Positions 34,329 through 40,054 of a stretch of DNA of 40,054 nucleotides are shown piece by piece (within the stretch, counting starts at the first letter, position 1; every line of letters begins with the position of its first letter). Origin of the DNA: DASYML01 sp036009045 (GTDB lineage Bacteria > Acidobacteriota > Blastocatellia > Pyrinomonadales > Pyrinomonadaceae); NCBI GenBank assembly GCA_036009045.1, contig DASYML010000065.1:1-40054 (forward strand), written 5' to 3'. Below the pieces are notes generated by a model, which searched no databases, was not told the DNA's origin, and saw only the letters and a program-made list of their open reading frames with translations. A program made the position numbers and the translations under genes.

Positions 34329-35540
34329 TTACTTGGGTCTCTCCGGCGAGGGTTGTGTGGCGTAGAAGTCTTGATGGAAGCGTTGCGTGTATTCCGCGAG
34401 CAGGTATTGAATGCGCGCCCAATCGTGCGAACTGACGATGAGGCCCGCGTGGGCGCGCTTGTCCAGACGCCAGACGATTTCCTGGTCCTGGTATGCATTG
34501 GTGTCTGGATATTCCTGCCGTGCCAGTGAGACGACGAGGCCCGCGTAATCCTGCCGGAGAGGAGGCAGGCGATAGTCCGTCTCGCCACCGGCGATCTCTA
34601 TCTTGGCCCACTCTGACCAGAGATTGACGCCGCTCGCGGCCTCTACCAGTTCCACTATATGAGCGCCGCCGACGCGCGCGGAAGTTTCCAGAAAATAAAA
34701 CTTTCCATCCTCGCGCCCCTTGATGAATTCCGTGTGAGAGACGCCGAGCCTGAGTCCCATCGCGCGCAGCACGTCCCGGTTGAGAGAGAGCAGCGTCTGC
34801 TCGTCCGCAGAGCCGCGCGGCATCGTGGCGGTCGTGAAAATGCCCCCCTGATGCGCGACATCGAGAGGCGGGTGGCCGTAGCGGCTCGCCACTGCGAAGA
34901 TTACTTCGCGCTCTGAGACGATAGAGTCCACATGGAAAATATCGCCGGGCACGTATCGCTCAAGCAGATGATAGCTCTGCCTGTCTCCCAGCTTTTCGAT
35001 GTCCTCCCATAATTCATCCGCCTGATGTAGCTTCCTGATGCCCTTGGCCGAAGCCTCAAAGCGCGGCTTGATGAGCCAGGGCGGCGGGACGCGCGCCATG
35101 TATTCGCGCAGGCGTTGATGATTCAAAACGTGTATGAATTCGGGGACGTTGATGCCCCTCTCCGACGCGCGCAGACGCATCGCCAGCTTGTCTCGAAAGT
35201 AGCGCGTCGTCGTCTCTCCCAGGCCGGGCACGCGCAGGTGCTCGCGCAGCGCGGCGGCGGTCTCAAGATCGAAATCATCGAGCGGCACGATGCGGTCAAT
35301 CACTTCCGTGCGGGCCAGATAGCTGACGCCGCTTATGACATCCTCCAACTTCCACTTCTTTTCGACATCCGGGACCTCGAAAATTTTGTCAATACTCTCC
35401 CTGGGCCAATTCCCATCCGCGATGCTTTGCGAAGTCAGGAGCAGCACGCGACAACCCTGCCGCTTACACTCGCGCATGAATTCCTGGCCCTTTTCATAAC
35501 TGGCGAGACAGAGAATATTTAATGGTCCTGAGCCTCTCAT
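34329..35540 (-). CDS. ATP-grasp domain protein
   Basis: This 403-residue protein has an N-terminal Rossmann-like pre-ATP-grasp domain (LNILCLASYEKGQEFMREC, RIVPLDDFDLETAAALREHL) and an ATP-grasp fold (YFRDKLAMRLRASERGI, WLIKPRFEASAKGIRKL, YHLLERYVPGDIFHVDSIVS). Mg-binding residues sit in EFIKGREDGKFYFLETSARV. Such enzymes ligate a carboxylate to an amine or thiol through an acyl phosphate. The substrate cannot be told, and no biosynthetic neighbours give a hint. The last residues (QPSPERPK) end next to repeat B2. Confidence 0.83.
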   Translation of the reverse strand: MRGSGPLNILCLASYEKGQEFMRECKRQGCRVLLLTSQSIADGNWPRESIDKIFEVPDVEKKWKLEDVISGVSYLARTEVIDRIVPLDDFDLETAAALREHLRVPGLGETTTRYFRDKLAMRLRASERGINVPEFIHVLNHQRLREYMARVPPPWLIKPRFEASAKGIRKLHQADELWEDIEKLGDRQSYHLLERYVPGDIFHVDSIVSEREVIFAVASRYGHPPLDVAHQGGIFTTATMPRGSADEQTLLSLNRDVLRAMGLRLGVSHTEFIKGREDGKFYFLETSARVGGAHIVELVEAASGVNLWSEWAKIEIAGGETDYRLPPLRQDYAGLVVSLARQEYPDTNAYQDQEIVWRLDKRAHAGLIVSSHDWARIQYLLAEYTQRFHQDFYATQPSPERPK

Positions 35541-35584
35541 AAATTTTCTCTCATCGTTGCTCTTAGCAAATGAATGTCACTTAA

Positions 35585-35662
35585 GTCAGTCCCGCCTGCT
35601 TAAGCTGGGCGGGTATTCCTGGCCCAGCAGAGACCCGCCCAGCTTAAACAGGCGGGACTGAC
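35585..35662. repeat. Palindromic repeat family D, copy D2
   Basis: GTCAGTCCCGCCTGCTTAAG and CTGGGCGGGT are mirrored by ACCCGCCCAGCTTAAACAGG and CGGGACTGAC. Compensating changes relative to D1 (GTACC to GTCCC on the left, GGTAC to GGGAC on the right) keep the pairing. Confidence 0.9.
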
Positions 35663-35722
35663 AAAGACGCTGTGCCTTGGTGGTCTCATGCAATGGCAAA
35701 CGGCTGTAGATAAAAATTGACT

Positions 35723-36079
35723 TCAGCCGCCCGCTTGCGCTAACCATCTTTCGAGGACGGACAGGATGTATTGCTTCTCCGGGGCATCGAGCGCGCGACC
35801 TTTGGGAATCCCGTGCCATTTCGCCAGGCAGCCGCGACAGCAGGTGGCCGTCGCGTGCTGTGCGATGAAGGCCGGATGATGGCTCATAGGAGTCTGCTTG
35901 CCGTCGTTGGCAGGCTCTGCGGGCGCGAGCCGCTTCTCTATAAAGTCCGCCGCGTGTTCGAGCACGACGCGCAATCCCTTGCGCCGAAAATAATCAAGCT
36001 CTTTGCCGCGCAGGCGAAAGCGTCTGCGAAACTGCGACTGCTCAAGCGCCGCGAAGATTTCATCCAGATCTCGCTTCAT
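35723..36079 (-). CDS. DUF4186 family protein
   Basis: This 118-residue cytoplasmic protein fits DUF4186. The family block KQTPMSHHPAFIAQHATATC, CRGCLAKWHGIPKGRAL has a C-C-x2-C arrangement with histidines that looks metal binding. The N-terminal half is helical (LRGKELDYFRRKGLRVVLEH, AADFIEKRLAPA). No function is known for the family. Genes on both sides are on the same strand but unrelated. Confidence 0.85.
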   Translation of the reverse strand: MKRDLDEIFAALEQSQFRRRFRLRGKELDYFRRKGLRVVLEHAADFIEKRLAPAEPANDGKQTPMSHHPAFIAQHATATCCRGCLAKWHGIPKGRALDAPEKQYILSVLERWLAQAGG

Positions 36080-36086
36080 ACCTTCA

Positions 36087-36160
36087 AATTGCGGATTGCG
36101 GATTGAAAAACAGAAAGCAGGTATCTTTCAATCCGCAATCCGCAATCCGCATTCTGCATT
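36087..36160. repeat. Palindromic repeat family B, copy B3
   Basis: ATTGCGGATTGCGGATTGAA and TTCAATCCGCAATCCGCAAT form a near-perfect 21-bp stem with a 25-base loop. A third right-arm unit (CCGCATTCTGCATT) runs up to the stop codon of the amidase gene. Confidence 0.88.
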
Positions 36161-36162
36161 AC

Positions 36163-37821
36163 TCATAGCTCCGCATGCGGTAAGAATTGCGGGGGTCTGC
36201 GAAAGTGCGTCGCCTGCTCGTAGGCATAGGCCAGTTTGATGAGCACGGGTTCGCTGTAAGCTCTGCCGAAGAAGGAGATGCCAAACGGGAGGCCGTGTAG
36301 ATAGCCCGCCGGGACCGTGATGTGCGGGTATCCGGCGACGGCTGCGGGCGTCGAAAAGCCGCCCGTGAAGTGGTCTCCGTTGAGCAGGTCGGTAGGCCAG
36401 GGCGGTCCCCCTGTCGGCGCGACCATCGCATCCAGTTTGTTCTTGTTCATCACGGCATCAATGCCCTCCGTCCGCGAAAGCGTGTGGTTATCCTTGAGCG
36501 CCTTCAGGTAATCCTTACTCGTGAGCGGGCCTTTCGCTTCCGCCTTAATCATGATGTCCTGGCCGAAGTAGGGCATCTCGCGCGCGGCATTCCTGTCGTT
36601 GAATTCTATAATCTCCTTGAGCGAATGCACGGGCGCGCGTGGGCCAAGACCGGATAGATACGTGTTGAGGTCCGCCTTGAATTCAAATAAAAGGACCTCG
36701 AATTCCGACGCGTCGAATTTCCCCATCGTGGGAATATCCGCCGGGTCCACGATCACCGCGCCGAGCCGTTTCATCTCCTCTATAGAGGCGTCCAACAGCT
36801 TGTCCACCCCGTCGTTAAAGCCGAAGAACTTGCGCGCGATGCCGATTCTCGCGCCCTGCATCCCATTCCGGTCCAGAAATTTTGTGTAGTCAATGCCGGA
36901 CTTACCACGGCTCTCGTTCGTCACAGCGTCGCGCGGGTCAATGCCGGAAAGCACGCCGAGCAGAATGGCGGCATCCGTCACGGTGCGCGCCATAGGTCCC
37001 GCAGTGTCCTGGCTGTGCGCGATGGGGATGATGCCCGCACGACTGACGAGGCCGAGGGTCGGCTTGATGCCGACGAGCGAGTTGGCGGATGAAGGGCAGA
37101 CTACGGAGCCATCTGTTTCCGTGCCGACGGCGACGGCGCAGAGGTTGGCGGAGACGCTTGCGCCGGAGCCGGAACTTGAGCCGCAAGGGTTGCGATCCAG
37201 CACGTATGGATTCTTCGTCTGGCCCCCGCGACCGCTCCAGCCGCTCGAAGCGTGGCTCGATCTAAAGTTGGCCCACTCGCTCAAGTTCGTCTTGCCGAGA
37301 ATGACGGCCCCCGCTTCGCGCAACCTCTGCGCGACGAAGGAATCACGCGCCGCGATGGAGCCTTCGAGCGCGAGCGAACCTGCCGTCGTCATCATGCGGT
37401 CCGCCGTGTCTATGTTGTCTTTGATGAGCACAGGGATGCCGTGGAGCGGGCCGCGCGCGCCCTTCGCCTTGCGCTCTTTGTCGAGGGCTTCGGCAATCTC
37501 AAGAGCGTCGGGATTAATCTCTATCACGGAATTGATGGTTGGCCCATGCTTGTCCACATCATCAATCCGCGAGAGATATTTTCCGGTGATTGAACGCGAG
37601 GACAGCTTGCCTGTCTGCATGGCCTTTTGCAGGTCCGCGACGGTCATCTCTTCCAACTCGAACGAGCTATGGGTCGCGCGCGTGCCCGCTGCCGCACCCT
37701 TACTCGCCTCCGCGCGCTCGACGCTCACCCCGGCGAGGGCCAGCGCGCCTCCGATGATGCTGCTCTGCAAGAACTCTCTGCGTTTGACCGAACCATCCTG
37801 TTTCTTCTGACGCTGGCTCAT
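36163..37821 (-). CDS. Amidase-signature family protein, Tat-exported
   Basis: This 552-residue enzyme of the amidase signature family has an N-terminal twin-arginine signal (KRREFLQSSIIGGALALAGV), so the folded enzyme should be exported. The Ser-cisSer-Lys triad is visible: K134 in VLIKDNID, the cis-serine in NPCGSSSGSGASV (about S217) and nucleophile S239 in GTETDGSVVCPSS. Other family blocks are LHGIPVLIKDN, VAQRLREAGAVILGKTNLSE and DTAGPMARTVTDAAILL. It hydrolyses an amide of unknown identity. The C-terminus (RRPPQFLPHAEL) ends at repeat B3. The start is ATG 37821. Confidence 0.92.
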   Translation of the reverse strand: MSQRQKKQDGSVKRREFLQSSIIGGALALAGVSVERAEASKGAAAGTRATHSSFELEEMTVADLQKAMQTGKLSSRSITGKYLSRIDDVDKHGPTINSVIEINPDALEIAEALDKERKAKGARGPLHGIPVLIKDNIDTADRMMTTAGSLALEGSIAARDSFVAQRLREAGAVILGKTNLSEWANFRSSHASSGWSGRGGQTKNPYVLDRNPCGSSSGSGASVSANLCAVAVGTETDGSVVCPSSANSLVGIKPTLGLVSRAGIIPIAHSQDTAGPMARTVTDAAILLGVLSGIDPRDAVTNESRGKSGIDYTKFLDRNGMQGARIGIARKFFGFNDGVDKLLDASIEEMKRLGAVIVDPADIPTMGKFDASEFEVLLFEFKADLNTYLSGLGPRAPVHSLKEIIEFNDRNAAREMPYFGQDIMIKAEAKGPLTSKDYLKALKDNHTLSRTEGIDAVMNKNKLDAMVAPTGGPPWPTDLLNGDHFTGGFSTPAAVAGYPHITVPAGYLHGLPFGISFFGRAYSEPVLIKLAYAYEQATHFRRPPQFLPHAEL

Positions 37822-37927
37822 TTGCGTTCTCCCTCTTTTGCTGTCAAGTGCAAACTTTATGCTGTCAAGTAGAATTCAGCCTTTGGATTTCCGGTTGCTT
37901 GTTGAAGCGAGCGGTCAACCGTCAGGC

Positions 37928-38107
37928 TCATTTTTGGTCCTGCTGAAGACCCGCCTGCCTGTTGCGGATAAGGGCGGACAACGCTTCCAGCGCCTTCTTA
38001 CCCATCCCCGTGGGGTCTTTCGTGCCGAGCGCTTCCCCCGCGTCCTGAAGAATATCCAAGAGTTCATTCTGGACGATCACTCGTATCTCTTTTTCATGTG
38101 CTTCCAT
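37928..38107 (-). CDS. Small hypothetical protein, 59 residues
   Basis: ATG at 38107 with GGGGAAA about 5 bases upstream opens a 59-residue frame: MEAHEKEIRVIVQNELLDIL, QDAGEALGTKDPTGMGKKAL, then EALSALIRNRQAGLQQDQK. It is helical, charged and without membrane segment. Codon use and a good ribosome-binding site support translation. No family is recognised. It lies between the amidase and repeat D3 on the same strand as both neighbours. Confidence 0.55.
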   Translation of the reverse strand: MEAHEKEIRVIVQNELLDILQDAGEALGTKDPTGMGKKALEALSALIRNRQAGLQQDQK

Positions 38108-38124
38108 TATTTCCCCTTACTCGT

Positions 38125-38197
38125 GTCAGTACCGCCTGCGGTAGTGGGCGGGTGGCAACGACATACAGACCCGCCCGCTACCGCAGGCGGTACTGAC
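38125..38197. repeat. Palindromic repeat family D, copy D3
   Basis: GTCAGTACCGCCTGCGGTAG and TGGGCGGGT are mirrored by ACCCGCCCGCTACCGCAGGC and GGTACTGAC. Compared with D1 and D2 the inner part (GGTAGTGGGC) differs on both arms in step. Confidence 0.9.
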
Positions 38198-38237
38198 ATG
38201 GAGGCTGTGCCTTTGTGGCTATGTTCGAGATGAACTC

Positions 38238-38585
38238 TCACTCATCACTTGTCGGCTTTGAGCGTAAGCGCTTTTTTTGCGACTGTCTTGACTTGGCTTC
38301 AAGCCCGCGTTCTTTGACGCTGCGGGGCACGCGCGTGGGCTTGCGCTCGGCGGGCCGGTAATTCAACGCGGCGATTTTGCGTCGCAGTTTCTCAAGACAG
38401 ATGGCCTTATTGCGATGCTGGCTGCGCTCCTGCTGCGAAGTGACGGCGATTCCCGAAGGGCGATGTCGTAGTCTGACGGCGCTCTCCGTCTTGTTGACGT
38501 GCTGGCCGCCCTTACCGCTTGAGCGAAAAGTGTCCACCTCGCACTCTGCGAGAAGCTCTTCATCGGAATCCGGCAGCGTAATCAT
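38238..38585 (-). CDS. GGQ-domain release-factor-like protein (ribosome rescue type)
   Basis: The 115-residue product from ATG 38585 is a class-I release-factor catalytic domain alone. The GGQ motif is residues 26-28 in RSSGKGGQHVNKTESAVRLR, followed by HRPSGIAVTSQQERSQHRNK. A basic C-terminal tail (ERKPTRVPRSVKERGLEAKS, RQSQKKRLRSKP) resembles the ribosome-tunnel tail of ArfB/C12orf65-type rescue factors. It would hydrolyse peptidyl-tRNA on stalled ribosomes without codon reading. The frame extends upstream to 38648, but the extra residues do not resemble the family. No strong Shine-Dalgarno is seen. Confidence 0.85.
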   Translation of the reverse strand: MITLPDSDEELLAECEVDTFRSSGKGGQHVNKTESAVRLRHRPSGIAVTSQQERSQHRNKAICLEKLRRKIAALNYRPAERKPTRVPRSVKERGLEAKSRQSQKKRLRSKPTSDE

Positions 38586-38763
38586 AAATTCAAAAAGACG
38601 ATTGAAGCCATCCTCGAACAAACCCGTCAACAAGATAAGTGCTCGCAAGATAACGGCAAAAATGCTATCAATGCAAGACCGGCTTTCACTTCCGACGCAT
38701 CGCGTGTAAGCTTGTAAGTCTGATAGCTCAATTTATCACAAAAGCAATTATAGGGGGGCGAGG

Positions 38764-39159
38764 ATGAGCGCAAGCGGAGTCTTCAAGCGGGTTCGTCTGG
38801 GAGACGAGGTGCAGACATACTGCGGACGGTGCAAGGAAGAACGGACGCATCAGATAGTGGCTTTGAACTCAAGCGGCGGAATCGAGCGCGTGACGTGCCT
38901 GACCTGCCAGAGCACACATCTTTATCGTGACCGCCAGACCACGACGCGGAAAACGGGCGCGAAGAGTGTGCGCCAGTCCGCCGTCAAAACACTCTCACAG
39001 GCGGACGCGCGTGCCTATTCGCCGCAGCAAATCTACGCCGCAGGCGACGTTATCTCCCATCCCAAGTTCGGTCTCGGAGAAGTCATCGAAGCCCGCGCCG
39101 GAAAGATTGACGTAAAATTCGGCGCGGAAAAGCGCACCCTCCTGCACGCAGGCGGATGA
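38764..39159 (+). CDS. Zinc-ribbon protein with a C-terminal SH3-like segment
   Basis: This 131-residue protein has a zinc ribbon at the N-terminus (YCGRCKEERTHQIVAL at about 19 and VTCLTCQSTHLYR at about 44, four cysteines). After a basic linker comes a short beta domain (AAGDVISHPKFGLGEVIEAR, AGKIDVKFGAEKRTLLHAGG). The latter looks like the CarD/KOW-type pattern in which a FGxGxV turn is followed by a VxF strand. A nucleic-acid or RNA-polymerase role is possible from those parts only. The start is ATG after GGGGGGCGAGG. It ends close to repeat B4. Confidence 0.75.
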   Translation: MSASGVFKRVRLGDEVQTYCGRCKEERTHQIVALNSSGGIERVTCLTCQSTHLYRDRQTTTRKTGAKSVRQSAVKTLSQADARAYSPQQIYAAGDVISHPKFGLGEVIEARAGKIDVKFGAEKRTLLHAGG

Positions 39160-39179
39160 ATTAACGGATGGCGGAATAT

Positions 39180-39304
39180 TCGATTGCGGATTGCGGAATG
39201 CGGCTTGCGGATTTTTTCTGATGAAGGATTGTGTCATGTGGCTGGCGGAATTAAAAGAAGAGAAATTTTCAATCCGCAATCCGCATTCCGCATTCCGCAA
39301 TCGA
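39180..39304. repeat. Palindromic repeat family B, copy B4
   Basis: The left arm (CGATTGCGGATTGCGGAATG, CGGCTTGCGGAT) pairs with the right arm (CAATCCGCAATCCGCATTCC, GCATTCCGCAATCG). The loop is about 58 bases. The right arm lies inside the open frame of the phosphodiesterase gene. Confidence 0.9.
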
Positions 39305-40054
39305 AAAAAATGGCTGTTCGCCCCGCTCTTGATAGCCCTGCTGCTCGGCACGCTTTACGCCTTTATGAAAGATAGCCTGCCCAAGCCGGAAGTGCGCCCC
39401 GGCGGCGCTCCTGCTGCGATTAACGCGAAGGCGCATCACCCGCTCGTGATGGCCCACAGAGGCGGCGCTGGCCTCTGGCCTGAGAATACTTTGCACGCGT
39501 TTTCGCGCGCCGCAGAGATGGGCGTGGATGTGCTGGAGATGGATTTGCACAGCACTGCGGACGGCGCGCTCGTCATCATTCACGACGAGACGGTTGACCG
39601 GACGACCGACGGCACTGGACCAGTCAACCGGATGACACTGGACCAATTAAAGCGGCTCGATGCGGCCTATCGTTGGTCCACAGACGGCGGCAGGAGTTTC
39701 CCTCTGCGCGGGCAGGGGATAGGCGTTCCGACCCTCGGAGAATTGTTCAAAGCCTTCCCGCGCACGCGCTTCAACATAGACATCAAGCAGGAGCAGCCCT
39801 CGCTCAGCAAGCCCTTCTGCCGTGTGATTCGAGAGAGCGGCATGGCCGACAAAGTGCTGGTCGCTTCCTTCGATGCGAAAGTGCTGGACGAATTCCGGCG
39901 CGAGTGCGCCGAAGTTGCGACCTCCGCCAGCGCGGCGGATGTCAGTAAATTCCTGGCCCTTAAAACCATCGAACCCGTAGACGCGCAGACCCCCGCCGCC
40001 AGTGCCTTGCAAGTCCCTGAGTACGCGGGCGGGCGGCAGGTGCTCACCAGAGAA
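39236..40054 (+). CDS. Glycerophosphodiester phosphodiesterase (3' end beyond the window)
   Basis: The frame runs open to the window edge, 273 residues from ATG 39236 (ATG 39221 also possible). The order is a short N-terminus, one membrane anchor (WLFAPLLIALLLGTLYAFM, about 26-44), a spacer, and the GDPD barrel. In the barrel are H74-R-G-G with the PEN box, E101 and D103 in EMDLHST, and H116 in VIIHDETVDRTTDG. The enzyme splits deacylated phospholipid diesters into glycerol-3-phosphate and an alcohol, with the catalytic part probably periplasmic. Residues about 11-23 (FSIRNPHSAFRNR) are encoded by the right arm of repeat B4. No start codon exists between the repeat and the membrane anchor, so the repeat is very likely translated. 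Confidence 0.88.
   Translation, partial: MWLAELKEEKFSIRNPHSAFRNRKKWLFAPLLIALLLGTLYAFMKDSLPKPEVRPGGAPAAINAKAHHPLVMAHRGGAGLWPENTLHAFSRAAEMGVDVLEMDLHSTADGALVIIHDETVDRTTDGTGPVNRMTLDQLKRLDAAYRWSTDGGRSFPLRGQGIGVPTLGELFKAFPRTRFNIDIKQEQPSLSKPFCRVIRESGMADKVLVASFDAKVLDEFRRECAEVATSASAADVSKFLALKTIEPVDAQTPAASALQVPEYAGGRQVLTRE

Noticed and set aside
36893..37810. 305-residue plus-strand frame opposite the amidase
   Set aside because: It is the reverse complement of the amidase catalytic region; no family pattern is visible.

Overview
This 40 kb window is a bacterial chromosome segment of moderately high GC content (roughly 57-60% by eye). It has single-copy housekeeping genes, short intergenic gaps packed with palindromic repeats, and no tRNA, rRNA, CRISPR array or recognisable transposase. 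Several protein types together suggest Acidobacteriota, probably class Blastocatellia. These are a lamin-tail/carboxypeptidase-regulatory/DUF4214 secreted protein, the remains of an SBBP/DNRLRE protein, a glycine-zipper protein, a DUF4186 protein and an XPB-Bax1 repair pair. This placement is inference from domain content; no marker gene was compared.

Layout. 1-2.8 kb: end of an unknown gene, a DUF445 membrane protein and a LolA-fold secreted protein. 3.0-7.7 kb: moaA (molybdopterin), a Uma2 nuclease-fold protein, msrA, then a TPP riboswitch and thiC, closed by a strong terminator. 8.0-15.3 kb looks accessory: a large secreted multidomain protein, a TIR-NB-ARC-TPR STAND protein (likely immune or signalling) with almost identical tandem TPR units, and a broken SBBP/DNRLRE pseudogene. 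15.4-20.4 kb: an ECF sigma factor with a small soluble zinc-finger anti-sigma factor, a glycine-zipper protein, YceH, a secreted protein and an M61 peptidase. 20.6-24.0 kb: a sugar-related group made of a ROK repressor, a sugar-binding lipoprotein and a convergent ROK glucokinase. 24.4-26.5 kb: a CAX-type cation/proton antiporter and a Gfo/Idh/MocA oxidoreductase.

26.7-31.9 kb is a same-strand DNA-metabolism group: a zinc-ribbon protein of unknown function, an XPB-like helicase, its expected nuclease partner Bax1 (DUF790), a DEDDh exonuclease and an HNH protein. 32.2-40.05 kb: cystathionine beta-synthase, dUTPase, an ATP-grasp enzyme, DUF4186, a Tat-exported amidase, a 59-residue small gene, a GGQ release-factor-like rescue protein, a zinc-ribbon protein and a glycerophosphodiester phosphodiesterase cut by the window end.

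The most striking non-gene content is at least six families (A-F) of long inverted repeats, about 16 copies in all, confined to intergenic DNA or gene edges. One family-B copy forms a perfect 32-bp stem inside the TPP riboswitch of thiC. Another appears to be translated as the N-terminus of the phosphodiesterase. Separately, the 7-mer TGGNCCA occurs about 50 times by hand count, against about 12 expected from base composition, which suggests a highly iterated palindrome.
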